Assembly: GCA_963580285.1 (NCBI GenBank)
Contig: OY757013.1
Coordinates: forward strand, 136,087,027 to 136,151,026
Origin: Lucinisca nassula
Taxonomy: Eukaryota; Mollusca; Bivalvia; Lucinida; Lucinidae
Reading direction: 5' to 3'
Length of the DNA: 64,000 nucleotides
This document shows positions 53,276-64,000 of the stretch, in pieces. Position 1 is the stretch's first letter. Each line of letters starts with the position of its first letter. The position numbers were made by a program, and so were the translations under genes. A model generated the notes under the pieces. The model saw nothing but the letters and a program-made list of their open reading frames with translations. It did not search any database and was not told the origin of the DNA.

Positions 53276-54931
53276 AAGAATGGAAACTTAGCATTCTGAA
53301 ACTAGTGAATAAACGCATTTCTTTCTACTCTCAAAATACGAACTTATTACATCCTAAACCTAAGACGTCTTTACGTCATCTTCAACTAGGTATAATGCAC
53401 GAATTTTATAAAAAGTTTGTTTTGGCTACAGCAGACAAGGTCGCTAACAATATGGTCGTTGTTTGAACGCTCCACTATGTTAAAATTTTTCAGCAAGAAC
53501 TTGGTGGTACTAAGGCCTATGAACAGCAGGCCAAAACAAGGTTCCTATTTTATATTGGTTACCTACACTTCATAAAAGACCGTACAAAAACGGTTTATTG
53601 CAGATTCAAGCTCTTGTACCACCACTAAACTCTCCAAATTATTAACTTCATTTTTACTGCCATTAAAAACATGTGATTAAATATTGGGACACAGTCTTTG
53701 AAGGATCAGGGATAAATCTATTTTAGTTTATACAAAAATTCTAATGGAGTTTTAAATAAATTGAAATCCAGACGTTTTCGTGCTTCAAAATAGAAGTGAA
53801 GGCAATGATCAGGAATCGATACCATTAGTCTGTCTACACATGATTTTTCCACCCTTTACACTACACTTCCTCATAACCTAAAAAAAAACGACGAAATACT
53901 TAATGATTTAATTGAATGAACATTTCATAGGCAAGACACTCTCTATCTTGCATGTAATGTAAGAAATGTTTTTTTTTCTCTTCTGATGAGCATAAAATCT
54001 ATACTATATGGTCATGCTAGAAAGTGTTTGAAGCTCTCACCTTTCTACTTGACAATATTTACATAAGATTTGGTACTAGTTTATTTTATACTAAATTGTG
54101 GGTATTTCGATGAGTACGAATTGCGCACTCCCTTTGTGACTGTTCTGTTCTTGTTTTGTCTTGAAATAGGCTTCATTATGCCCCTTTCCGTTGAAAACCA
54201 ATCAGAAACCATTGAAGCCTTTGGTTCGACTCTAGATATTTGGAAGATTTATTAAATAGTGACAATACATATCTCGATGGTTTGATCAGTCAAATTTAAC
54301 CCCCTCCCACTGCCCCCAGGACTTCAGTTAAATAAGGCAAAGACCGAGGCGCCGTATTTGGAATTACTCTGTCTTTGGTCAGGCCCCTCGCAGTCTAACT
54401 GTTGGTTTTCTTTTGCTCCAGCAATTCTGTTGTTGTATGCTGTCGAGTCCTCAACCTTGTTTCATCTCTGTAGTTTTTTTATTTGTATGTTCTCGGAGAT
54501 GTTACACTGATGAGATGAGAAGCCTTCATGCGGACTAAACAAAATTAGTGTATACCGCGACAGAGGTAAGGGCGAGGATTATGGCAATGTAAAATCGATT
54601 TAAGCCCCCCCCCCCCCCCCCACGTGGAATTCTTTCCACTGACCGTTCCAAGGCGGTTCTTCTGTTGCGGTTTATTTATGTTGTTGTTTGTTACTTATGT
54701 TGTTGTTTGTTACTTACTGTATGTATCACTTATGTATTTTTATTTTGGATGGCCATTTGGCCATTTTGTGGGAAAGTAACTGTCCTTATGGCCTTCCTTT
54801 GTTTAGGTTTCCATTATGGTCTGGTCGCTTCATGTTTCATGTTTGTGTTTCTTTCCCTTTGGTGTATTTGATGGGTGGAGTGGGTTAATTGTATCGATTC
54901 CTGATCTTTGTTTTACTTCTACATTACATCT
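53276..54931 (+). pseudogene. Penelope-like element with N-terminal RT region, dead
   Basis: Holds the part missing from the 18836-20765 copy: NTNLLHPKPKTSLRHLQLG, FVLATADKVANNMVVV (then a stop), VLNKLKSRRFRAS, then STHDFSTLYTTLPHNL, TLYLACNVRN and MPLSVENQSETIEAF. An insert of ~35 bp (about 53790-53826), identical to a family 3' end (AAGTGAAGGCAATGATCAGG), splits it. Most of the palm region is deleted: LQLNKAK joins the 3' tail at about 54365. Terminus at 54931 (TTTGTTTTACTTCTAC). Multiple stops and frameshifts, so no function. Confidence 0.7.
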
Positions 54932-55599
54932 ATATAGTGTAGATGGGTTTGTTACCTGCAAAAGGGGTTGGTTCATTTAGTGCCAAAAATGACCCAACTT
55001 CAGAAATACTTAAAAATTTGGCTACATAACATTTCAAGCATGATATATAGTAAACTAAATTTGTTTTACTATATTGACGTCCGAGTGACGTCAAAATTTT
55101 AACGCAATGGTTGTAAGTATCAAAATTTTATAATCCTTTTTAAATATATAACGTACATTGTTTTTTTTTGGCTAAATGTGAAATTAGAAATTCGTGTACC
55201 TTTGAATAAATAGTGGATCTTACATGAGTGCTCATGTATTATTGAATTTATTAAACTCGTTGAGGAAAATGGATAAAATGCTCGGCAAAACAAGTTTATC
55301 CACATATGTTTAACTAATACATTCATTACAGGGTGGAATCTCAGAAAATCAACATTGCCATAGCGACTATAATATAAGAAAAGCTACAGATATAGGTCAA
55401 TTTTCACAGAAGTCTATATAGAGTTTCAAGTTGTATATAGTATGATGGTCAATAAAACTGATTCAAACAAATACATTGTGTTCATTAATTGCATACCATA
55501 GATGAACATATAAGATCGGTTGCCATGGCAACTGTAAGTGAACATACTAGGGTCATTAGGAGTAATAATGGGTAGATGAAACAGTGAAATATCTCAAAT
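54932..55599. other. No gene recognised
   Basis: AT-rich, about 670 bp, with GTGACGTCAAAATTTTAACG words near 55085. Nothing linked to a family. Confidence 0.45.
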
Positions 55600-55860
55600 C
55601 ACGCGGAGAAATGGCTTCGAGACATATCATGTATGATCTCTTTTGGACTGCGATGCAATTGTGGCCCGACTACCAGTACCTGAGAAGTTTCACAGGATTA
55701 TTTCATAAAGAAAAATAGTTCTGCTGTGGTGGATCAATATGTTGCAAAGCGCACACAAGCAGGGGTCCGTGGTCTTCATATTCATCAAGGCAACAACGGC
55801 CCTGCACACAGATCAGCCGTCGAAGGCGTTGAACATTTACACTATTACCAGACATTTCTC
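55600..55860 (+). pseudogene. Mariner-type transposase fragment, dead
   Basis: AVVDQYVAKRTQAGVRGLHI then HQGNNGPAHRSAVEGVEHL resembles the second catalytic segment of mariner transposases (HQDNAPAHKA-type), with the Asp replaced (HQGNN). Upstream fragments (LLWTAMQLWPDYQ-like) are frameshifted. No terminal repeats found. Confidence 0.4.
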
Positions 55861-56324
55861 CCTGTGATTTCTTACTCAACCCATATATTAAAACATGTAG
55901 TAGTGCAAAGAAATTTCCAGGTTTTTGATTGGACAGCGTCAGGGCAATTATTTTCCATATACCCCGTGAGCAAATGTATATACCCCCCCCCCTCGCGTTT
56001 GCCTTCGCTGAATTGCGATGTCCGCCATCTTGGAGTTACTGCAGTTGATAAAAATATAAGCAAAACAATTTTTATAAACCACAATGAAATAGAAACGTTT
56101 GATTGTTTTTCATTCACTCGGTACTTTATTTCATTGTTTTCTGTTATACTTTCATTTTAGCACGAGGTAAACATTTTCCCACAGAGCGCCGTGATCAAAG
56201 TAGTGGTTTGATACCGTCACATATAAACATCTACCTCTCACGACGTCCACTTCAAAAGAAAACATTGGAACGATGTATAAAATGACATGAACAAACTTTG
56301 CAGTATAACAAATTCGTTATTTTG

Positions 56325-56447
56325 ATTCTTGATGGGGAACAAGGGCTCATATTCCCCATTTGAAATCGATATTTGCCCTCGTCTATCGGCTCGGGCAAAT
56401 ATCGCTGTCAGGCGGGGAATATGATCCAAAGTTCCCCGTCAAGAATA
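56325..56447. repeat. Palindromic element VI
   Basis: ATTCTTGATGGGGAAC at left pairs with GTTCCCCGTCAAGAAT at right. Inner arms TCATATTCCCC / GGGGAATATGA and GATATTTGCCC / GGGCAAATATC also pair. A fragment occurs near 8087-8150. Confidence 0.7.
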
Positions 56448-56483
56448 TATAACTTACAATGTCTGCGAGGATGTCCTTTTGAA

Positions 56484-57545
56484 AAGTAGAAGTAAAACAA
56501 AGATCAGGAATTGATACAATTAACTTACTCCACCCATAAAAGACACCAAAGGGAAAGAAATACAAACATTGAACGACCAAACCATAATGGAAACCTAAAC
56601 AAAGGAAGGCCATAAGGACAGTTACTTTCCAACAAAATGGCCATATGACCATCCAAAACCAAAAGACACAAGTGATACACACAGTAAGTAACAAACAACA
56701 ACATAAATAAATCGCCACAGAAGAGCCGCCTTGGAACGGTCAGTGGAAGATTTCCACTGGGGGGGGGGGGGGGGGGGGGGGCTCAAATCGATTTTACGTG
56801 GCTACAATCATCGCCCTTACTTCCGTCGCGATTTAGACAAATAATTTGTTCAGTCTGCATGAAGGCCTCCTAACTCATCAGTGCAACATCTCCGTGAACA
56901 CAAAAATCAAAGAACCACAGAGGTGAGACAACGGTGAGGACTCGTCAGCAAGAAACCACTGAAATGCCGGAGCAAAAGAAAACCAACAGTTAGAGTCCGA
57001 TGAGCCCGACCAGAGACAGAGCATCAGGCACCAACCAACATTATCTCTCTAATTTTCAATAAGCCTTTACGTTCGAGCCGTCATAGAATCTGAGGCCTGA
57101 CCCACCGGCGTGCAATTAAAGAGGGAAGCAAAGTTGCCAACCGTGATTAGGTTAACTACCATGCATGCAGTCTGTCGTATAATATCCATGTTGTATCCAA
57201 TCTTTTTATATCGAAGAATGATTTTACGAAATTGGGTGCTGAAGTCATTGCGGTTATATATTTTTCTGAATTTATATACTAAGTCACCATAAAATTCGGA
57301 TTCCGATAGACCTTGTTGCAGAAGAGATTTAAGTCCAATATTGAATTTTGAAATTTAATCAGAATGGCGTCTATAAAATTTTGAAAAGGCTTTGCGTAGT
57401 TTATGGTACCGACAACCCTGATCAAGGAGCCCAGCCGTTAATAATTTATTACGAGTGTTGAAGTCAGTTACATGACTACATACTCTAGCAAATCGAATTA
57501 ATTGCGAAATATAGGATGGCGCACGAGGAACATCACCACGCATTG
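56484..57545 (-). mobile_element. Penelope-like 3' half with RT C-terminus
   Basis: Terminus AGTAGAAGTAAAACAAAGATC at 56486, full tail with a 22-bp G run (56759-56780), then the RT C-terminal coding part (57355-57543: GDVPRAPSYISQLIRFARV ... KFYRRHSD). Same TTA-to-TAA stop as the 19.9-kb copy. The insertion breakpoint is near 57545. Confidence 0.75.
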
Positions 57546-57620
57546 GAACAGTTTATATAGAATTTCTATAAAGCGTTTGGGCGTTTTCGTCACCATTTGC
57601 CGTTGGCATCGAAATCTATG

Positions 57621-57644
57621 AAAAAAAAAAAAAAAAAAAAAAAA
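57621..57644 (+). repeat. Poly-A tract
   Basis: About 24 A. Possibly the tail of a retroposed sequence that I cannot identify. Confidence 0.7.
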
Positions 57645-57799
57645 CCTCTGTGGTTATTTCATTTCAATTCAATTCGCCGAGTCCCTCGGGATATATCTGA
57701 ACACTCAGCCTAGCTGCATAATGTTTAAACGTAGTTAGCTGCCTCGTGTATGAACAAAAACATGGGTGTTCCCATATTGAAACGTTTTCGACGTTGTTC

Positions 57800-58062
57800 A
57801 AACATGGATTTAACGATGAGTGGCTGCTGGGAATTCCACTACACCGCTAGCCTGGGAATCTGTATCCGAGCTGTATATTGTCTCAGGCAAGTCATTGGCC
57901 GACTGATCCGAATTGGACCGTACTTTAAAGCGTGGTGGGTTCTTTCGGCAATAGAGCTTGAAATGTAATGTCTTTCACCTTAATGTCTGCTAAAAGTCTC
58001 ACAAAACTGAAAGCAACGTCTCCAAAATGAATTTATAGTGTTGACGGGGACGTATAATATTG
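57800..58062 (+). mobile_element. SINE-B, degenerate copy
   Basis: Recognisable at the tail side: GCTTGAAATGTAATGTC, AAAAGTCTCACAAAACTG, AAGCAACGTCTCCAAAATGA and GTTGACGGGGACGTATAAT. The head side is weak. Confidence 0.5.
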
Positions 58063-58753
58063 TATAAAATCACACCTGTTGTTTTAATATCACGGGAAAG
58101 CAAACGCAGTTACTAAATCCGTTTTCTCTTGTGATGAAGTTGGCAAAAAAGATAAGAAAAAAGATGTTCATCAGCTTATGCATAAACATATGTTGAAGAT
58201 GAATAAGAATCAGTTTAGTTATAACTTTATAACTATTGTCAAAACGTAAGTCGTGATCTTGATTTTTATCATAAACAATACCCTAGATATTTTTAATTCG
58301 CCTTGAGATCAAATTAAAACATAGAAACAATTACGTGCTTGCAGTCTGGTCAAAACTGGCGAGATGGAATTATGGTAAATACTGGGATTAAGTATCTATG
58401 CAGCCGCATTGTTTACGTAGCAGACATTGCAACGGTGTAATAGTTTAACCGGGCCGTTTTATTATCTGGAAATTTGAGAAGTGGCAGACCTGACCTTACC
58501 TACTTTTATCACAGTTTGTTATCAGTCCAAAGAAAATTCAATGTCCAGTTTTCTCAAATAAAACCGTTCCTACGATGTTTTTGGACACATGACTTCTGTT
58601 GCGTTGCATGCAAGATCGCGTACATCAAAACATATTTTTTTACGATTTCACCACGACAATTATCCAATTTTTCTGACTTAACAAATACAAGTTTAAGGAC
58701 GATATTTCGTAATTTTATTGTTGTTGAGGCCTGTGCTGGTATTTAATGTAATA

Positions 58754-59099
58754 CAGTAGAACTTCGATGGCTCGAACACCGATGGCTCGTTTACCATGGA
58801 TGTGTCGAACCCATTCTTGAGCCCCTAGCTAAATCCTCTACATAAGAAATAGTGGCGGATAATTAAGGAGATTTTAGTCTTTAATCTTGCAAATGTATGC
58901 TGTGTGTACTCATTAGAATCGCCTCGATGAGGCGATTCTAATGAGTACACACAGCACACATATTCATTATAGAACACCTAAAAGATGTCTAAAAGTATCT
59001 CGTTATGCCTCCTGACAGTAACCTCAGTGGCTCGAACTACCCCTGTCTCGAACAAATTTTCGAGGTCCCAAAGGTGTTCGAGTCATTGAAGTTCGACTG
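58754..59099. mobile_element. pogo/Tigger-like MITE
   Basis: 346 bp with ~29-bp TIRs: CAGTAGAACTTCGATGGCTC at left, complement of CAGTCGAACTTCAATGACTC at right, both continuing into GAACACC. TA on both sides (58752-58753, 59100-59101). The CAG...CTG ends and TA target fit pogo/Tigger-type Tc1-mariner MITEs. Inside, at 58893-58970, is a palindrome related to the core of MITE-A and MITE-B (TACTCATTAGAATCGCCTCG / CGAGGCGATTCTAATGAGTA). Confidence 0.75.
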
Positions 59100-59324
59100 T
59101 ATTTCAAAAACCAAAAAAACTCACAAAATGGACGATTTGCATTACCAAGGGTGTATTCAGGAACCTTTTCTGCCTTAACTAAACAAAGAAATGAATTTTA
59201 AAACGCAAAGTTATAAAATTTAATACTTCCTTTGCAATATACACACCAGACATATATCATTTTTGCACTTGAAAAATCAGAAACAAAAAAATGTTTGGCA
59301 AGTTATGACACTTAGTGAATCAAC

Positions 59325-59744
59325 CTCTTTATTATAAACGCGATGAGTTTGATTTTGAGATTGTAAATTTCCCTTACTTGGATAGTGATGTGCCTCATGC
59401 GGCATACTATGGCATTTATAGTTCGCAATTAATTCGGTTTGCCAGAGTGTCTAGTCATGTAACTATCTTCACCACTCGTAATAAATTGATAGCTGCTAAA
59501 CATCTTAATAAAGGTTATCGGTATTACGGGCCTCCGTGGCCTAGTGGATAAGAGCGCTGACTCTTAGTCATTAGGTCTCTCACCGCCGTAGGTTCGAGCC
59601 TCGCTCGGGCCACGTGTGAGACGCCAAGTTCTGCAACGGAAGGTCAGGTGGTTTTTCTCCGGGTACTCCGGTTTTCGCCCACCTCTGATTAACGATCGGC
59701 TCGATATGAGTGAAATAATCTTGAAAGGGCCGTAAAACCCAAAC

Positions 59745-59776
<32 letters not shown>

Positions 59777-60455
59777 ATCGGTATCATACACTACGAAAAG
59801 CCTTTTCAAAATTTTATAGACGTCATTCCGATTTAATTTCAAAAATACAATGTGGACTTAAATCTCTTCGGCGAAAAGGACTATCGGAACCGAAATCGTA
59901 TGGTGACTAAGCATATAAATTCAGAAAAATATATAAATATATAATTGCAATGACTTCAGCACCCAATTTCGTAAAATGATTATTCGATATAACAAGATTT
60001 GGTACAACATAAATGATATAAAACGGACTGCATGCATGGCAGTTAACCCAATCACGGTTGACAACTTTGCTTCCCACTTTAATTGCACGCTGATGGGTCA
60101 GGCCTCAGATTCTGTTACGGTGCCAGCGTAAAGGTTCGCACGCCGGTAGGTCAGGCCTCAGATTCTACGACGGTTCCAGCGTAAAGGCTTATGTTTGTTG
60201 GAACTTGATGCTCTGTCTCTGATCGGGCCAATCGGAGTCTTTTTGCTCCAGCATTTCTGTAGTTTTTTGCTATCGAGTCCTCACAGTTGTTTCATCTCTG
60301 TGGTTGTTTGATATTTGTGTTCACTGAGATGTTGCACTTATGAGTTTGGAGGCCTTCATGCGGACTGAACATATTATTTGTCTTAATCGCGACGAAAGTA
60401 AGGACGAGGATTGTGGCCAGGTGAAATCGATTTAAGCCCCCAGTGGAATTCGGAA
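59325..60455 (+). pseudogene. Penelope-like RT end and tail, split by a SINE
   Basis: RT C-terminal frame 59325-59524 (RDEFDFEIVNFPYLDSDVP ... NKLIAAKHLNKGYRY) is interrupted by a SINE and continues at 59774 (GYRYHTLRKAFSKFYRRHSD, then LI instead of the stop seen in other copies). Downstream frames break. The tail runs to about 60455 (AAATCGATTTAAGCCCCCAG), with an internal duplication of CAGGCCTCAGATTCT blocks near 60100-60190. The true 3' terminus is missing. Confidence 0.7.
59525..59773 (+). mobile_element. tRNA-derived SINE type 1 with poly-A tail
   Basis: A-box GTGGCCTAGTGGATAAGAGC, B-box AGGTTCGAGCCTC, central GTGGTTTTTCTCCGGGTACT, ending GGGCCGTAAAACCC and an A-run of about 30. Perfect 11-bp duplication GTTATCGGTAT (59514-59524, 59774-59784). 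It sits inside an RT coding frame. Confidence 0.9.
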
Positions 60456-60589
60456 TCGATGTAAGGACAAAGAGCATGTTGAGTATAACCTCTAGCTAAC
60501 ACAGCTTGGTCACATAACTGATTAGAACAATCGGAGTATTCATTTGTCGCAATGTCCGTGCTTAAATAATACGCTGCCTTGGCCAAACA

Positions 60590-61240
60590 TAGTCTGCTAT
60601 AGTGACCATCTTGGATACGAGAACAGAACAATTTCAATAATTCTTAATCACTTCCCACTGCTTCGCTTCACTTTATAGCTCAATCCGACTTTGGTTCTAG
60701 CAAAGATGTTTTTTGAAATTCAAATCCATGGTGTCCATCTTGTATATTGGAAAGGAACGACTTGAAAAAATTCTTATTCTCCTTGTTGTGCAGATGCTTT
60801 CCTTCAACTTTCATCTGCAATGGCGACAATCCTGGATAATGGAACGAAACAATTTTAGCAGTTCTGAATCTGCATGTTGTCCTGATGCCCCATTCAATTC
60901 TTTGGTTCAGAAGGAGGTGTAATTTATAGAATTTAAGGTTTGCAGCTTTGGTGGCATCTTGGATATTGGGACGAAATGGTTTTAGCAAAAAAAAAGAAGT
61001 GAATACAATGATCAGGAATAGATAACCCACACCTCCCGTCAGAGACACCATGCTGTTCTGATACATTCAGTAAAATTTCACTCCAATCCGACATTAATTT
61101 TTTGAGAATTCATTTGCTGAATTTCAAAATGGTTGTCATGGTGGCCATCTTAGTTATCAGAACGAAATGGTTCTTGCGATCTTCAATTTTTATTTTGTTC
61201 CGATTTCCCCAACCAAGTATCAGCTCAATCAGACTTTCGG
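60590..61240 (-). repeat. Degenerate tandem units related to the 145-bp array
   Basis: Words GTGTCCATCTTGTATATTGG, TCAGAACGAAATGGTT, AGCTCAATCAGACTTTCGG and AATGGTTGTCATGGTGGCC recur at loose ~150-bp spacing. A Penelope-like terminus (60995-61050) is inserted. Confidence 0.45.
60995..61050 (-). mobile_element. Penelope-like 3'-terminal scrap
   Basis: AGAAGTGAATACAATGATCA ... CACCTCCCGTCAGAGACACC. Only the last ~55 bp. Confidence 0.55.
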
Positions 61241-61244
61241 AGGA

Positions 61245-61560
61245 CTGCTGCTGCGTAAAATGCGTTTAAGCCCCCAGTGAATTTATTTCCAGTGACCGTT
61301 CCAAGGCGGCTCTCCTGTTGAGGTTTATTTTTGTTATGGTGTGTCTTTGAATGTGCGTACCACGTATATCTTGTTTTGTTTTGGATAGCCTATCGGCCAT
61401 TTTGTGTGAAAGTAACCGTCCTTTTGGCTTTCCGCTATTGATGTTTCAATTAGGTTCAAGTTCACGTTATTTAATGTTTGTGTTTCGTTCCCTTTGGTGT
61501 CTCTGATTGGAAATGTCGGTTAATTGTATCAATTCCTGATCATTGCCGTCATTTCTATTA
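61245..61560 (+). mobile_element. Penelope-like 3' fragment
   Basis: GCGTTTAAGCCCCCAGTG, ACCGTTCCAAGGCGGCTCTC, GGATAGCCTATCGGCCATTT and the terminus GTATCAATTCCTGATCATTG. Confidence 0.65.
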
Positions 61561-61644
61561 TGTTTCTGGCGAGGTTTAAACGTTTAACAAATCATCTATG
61601 GCAGGACGGAAGACGGACAACATGCCGCAGCATAAGCTGCCCTG

Positions 61645-61985
61645 AAGATAGGCTTATGGGCGAGGGTTATGGCCACCTAAAATTGATTTAAGCCCCTCCC
61701 CCCCCCCCACACAGTGGAATTCGTTTCACTGACCCTTCCAAGGCGGTTCTTCTGTCGCGGTTTATTTTCGTTGTGGTTTGTCTTTGAGTGTTTGTATCGC
61801 TTATATTATTTTGTTTTGGATAGCCAATTGACCATTTTGTGGGAAAGTAACTGTCCTTTTGGCTTTCCGCTATTGATTTTTCCATTAGGGTATGTTGTTT
61901 TATGTTTGTGTTTCTTTCCCTTTGGTATCTCTGATGGGAGGTGTGGGTTAAGCTTATCGATTCCTGATCATTGCATTCACTTCTG
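61645..61985 (+). mobile_element. Penelope-like 3' fragment
   Basis: GGGCGAGGGTTATGGCC, a C-rich run at 61694-61708, CCTTCCAAGGCGGTTCTTC, and the terminus TATCGATTCCTGATCATTGC. Same subfamily as the previous fragment, in direct order. Confidence 0.7.
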
Positions 61986-61989
61986 TTTT

Positions 61990-63105
61990 TAAACATATAC
62001 AATCATTCTCAGAAAATTAGAGAATACAAAATATCATATGGATTAGCAGCGTTTCCGTGATATATACCTAGGGACTTTAAAAATGGACTGCTGTATATTA
62101 TGTAATTGCACAAGAAAAACAATTCGGATTTATATCTGAATGCTTGTGCTCTCATATAAGTTTTCATGATTGACATTTGTAAGTCTCCAAATGCTTACAG
62201 TAGATGTGCAGCTAAGCATGACAATTTCTTTAAGGATGAAAATGTTTTATTTTTTCGCTTAAACAGTTTATGCGTTGATATTTATCTGTATTTTAACATT
62301 GATGTTTTTGACTGAAACATGCATACTGCAAAAACAACGCAAAAATCACAAATACCGTTGAAAAATGAAATATTTTATCGATGTTTAAATATTGAGAGTG
62401 TTAAAAAACTATAGAGGAACGGTTAGATATTCGAAGTTGCCCCTTTCAAAACCCCACCAACTGGTGTTTTAAAAACACAAGTTAAACAATATGTCGCAAT
62501 GCTTTCGGGCAAATTTGAATGTCTAAATGTCGTAACCTTCTCTTTCGTTTTTTGGGCAAAACCTTTAAATATTTGTCAAATGGCATTAGAAAGAAACATG
62601 ATAATGGATTAAAAGAAAACCTTAATCTTGAAATCTTATTGAAATTTGACCAGTCGCCACAAATGTACTGCTGATTGAAAATCACACCTGAGTCATGCCT
62701 GGATTAATGCAGTTTTATCTCCCCGTGGGACTATTCTGAGGCCAGTTTTGTGTAGTTTTGGTTAATTCAAAAATGGAACACGTGCTTTCAAAATGGATGC
62801 TAAAATTGGCTTCGGAATAGACCTGTGGGGTGGGAGGGGGGGTAAATCTGCATCAATCCAGACACGGTTCAAGCATGATTATCATTATGCTGCATCGTCG
62901 TGACTGTTGGCAAAATTTCGTTTTTGCTTGAATCCAACACCCTTTCCGTTTCCAATACCATTTGCGAAGAGTCTATTATTTTGCATATATACCGGAATGG
63001 ACATTGAAGGGATACAGTTGGACTCGTTCATTTAACTTATGTCGGTAAAACTTCAGTTGGTCATCGGATTTTGATCTGTTCCCTATTTAATTATTTTTTC
63101 CCCAA
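61990..63105. other. No gene recognised
   Basis: About 1.1 kb, AT-rich. The minus-strand frame 62482-62685 is Lys/Arg-rich (LPKKRKRRLRHLDIQICP) but has no recognisable domain or context. A GGGGTGGGAGGGGGGG tract is near 62827. Confidence 0.4.
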
Positions 63106-63109
63106 ATAT

Positions 63110-63975
63110 AAGTGAAGGCAACGGTCGGTAATCAATACAATTAACCCACATCTCTTTATCGTAACACAAAACGGAATGAAACACAAGCATGGAATAACTA
63201 GAGACTAATAACAACATCAGTAAAGGAACTCAAAATGACAGAGAGTTTCCAACAAAATGGTCAATTTGCTATCCAAAACAAAAAAATAAAAGTGATACAC
63301 ACATTCAAATTTGAACTATAACAAGAATAAACCACGACAGAAGAATTGCCTTTGATCGGTCAGTGAAAGTATTTCACTGTTGTGTTTAAATCTATTTTAC
63401 GCGGCCGCAAACATCGCCCTTGCTTCCGTCGCGATTTGGACAAATAATGTTTCTCAGTCCGCATGAACGCCTCCTGACTCATCAGTGCAACATCTCCGAG
63501 AATACATAAAAACAAACAATGTGTGTGTGAATTCGGGTTTAACATCGCTTTCAGCAATTTTTCAGTCCTATCACGACGGTGTCTGGTTGCGACAGGGAGC
63601 TCAATGCTCACTTTTATAATGCTGCCTGACTGAAGTATCATGTCCCAGACACATTACATGATACACCCAGTCACATTATCCTGACACTGTGTCGACCAGT
63701 CCTAGCTGTTCCCCGTAAATCTGAGTGCCAAGCGAGGAGCAGCTAGTACCATTTTTAACGACTTTGGTATGTCAGGGCCCGGGATCGAACCCGTGACCTC
63801 CCGTTCCCCGGAGCGGACACTCTACCAACTATGCTATCGGGGCCGGTATAAAAACAAACAACCACAGAGGTGAATCAACGATGGGGACTCGACAGGGAGA
63901 AACCACTGAAATGCTGGAACAACAGAAAACCAACAGTTAGGTTCCGATGTTCTCTCTAATTCTCAGTAAGCCTTT
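63110..63975 (-). mobile_element. Penelope-like 3' half split by a SINE
   Basis: Terminus AAGTGAAGGCAACGGTCGG, tail words CAAAATGGTCAATTTGCT, GATTTGGACAAATAATG and CTCCTGACTCATCAGTGCAA. Interrupted at 63520-63847, resumes with CCACAGAGGTGAATCAACGA and AAACCAACAGTTAGGTTCCG, and continues to the window edge region. Confidence 0.7.
63520..63847 (-). mobile_element. tRNA-derived SINE type 3, full
   Basis: 328 bp. Minus strand: A-box-like TAGCATAGTTGGTAGAGTG, B-box GGGTTCGATCCCGG, long unique body, end GCGATGTTAAACCCGAAT plus CACACACA tail. Perfect 14-bp duplication ATAAAAACAAACAA (63506-63519, 63848-63861). Confidence 0.9.
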
Positions 63976-64000
63976 ACAGTGGCTCAGTTAGTATCCGCAT

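Noticed and set aside
53032..54888. Repeated frames with ILDGHMAILWES and MFVFLSLWCL peptides in many fragments
   Set aside because: They lie in the Penelope-like 3' tail, are open in two frames, and have no consistent start. I treat them as non-coding tail.
62482..62685. Lys/Arg-rich minus-strand frame
   Set aside because: 67 codons, no homology I recognise and no repeat or splice context. Likely chance.

Overview
The window is AT-rich eukaryotic DNA built almost entirely from nested transposable elements. I recognise no complete host gene, no rRNA and no free-standing tRNA gene. A bivalve mollusc is the best guess for three reasons: the ~163-bp tandem arrays (39.3-41.4 kb, 44.8-45.7 kb), the short inverted repeats ending in an ...AACAGTGTAGATCC-type motif (10-17.5 kb), and the Penelope-like RT family with a conserved long 3' tail. 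All three look like repeats I associate with bivalve genomes. This is recognition from memory, not a database result.

Layout. 1-18.6 kb is a mosaic of hairpin-cored MITEs, a SINE family with no obvious Pol III head (here 'SINE-B'), other palindromic elements, a 570-bp foldback element packed with 21-bp palindromic units (3.5-4.1 kb), and a ~331-bp-period tandem-array element (15.4-16.75 kb). 18.7-22.0 kb is a mariner element split by a Penelope-like retroelement. 22.1-33.6 kb is the centrepiece: a structurally complete Ty3/Gypsy LTR retrotransposon on the minus strand. It has two 1307-bp LTRs (two differences seen by eye), a TAAT target duplication, a PBS, a PPT, gag, pol and an extra upstream ORF with SGNH/GDSL-hydrolase-like blocks. 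33.6-64 kb holds more Penelope-like fragments, three further tandem-array regions, a dead Jockey/CR1-type LINE (51.4-52.9 kb), several tRNA-derived SINEs with clear target duplications, and a pogo/Tigger-like MITE (58.75-59.1 kb).

How parts work together. In the LTR element, gag and pol overlap. The pol frame is open through the end of gag and is entered at a canonical TTTAAAC slippery heptamer, 5 nt before a 10-bp stem, so a -1 frameshift probably makes Gag-Pol. Gag has RGG boxes and FQNQ repeats where a zinc knuckle would be expected. The SGNH-like ORF lies in the 5' leader, in the same orientation, 336 bp before gag. Penelope-like copies share one 3' end and are variably truncated at the 5' side; at least four are hosts for later SINE or MITE insertions, which gives a readable relative chronology.

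Most interesting observations: (1) the SGNH-like extra ORF in a young Ty3 element, (2) the frameshift module, (3) a palindromic cassette shared by MITEs with three different terminal repeats, (4) the bipalindromic 21-bp foldback array, and (5) tandem-array elements of different period that share the same terminal modules.
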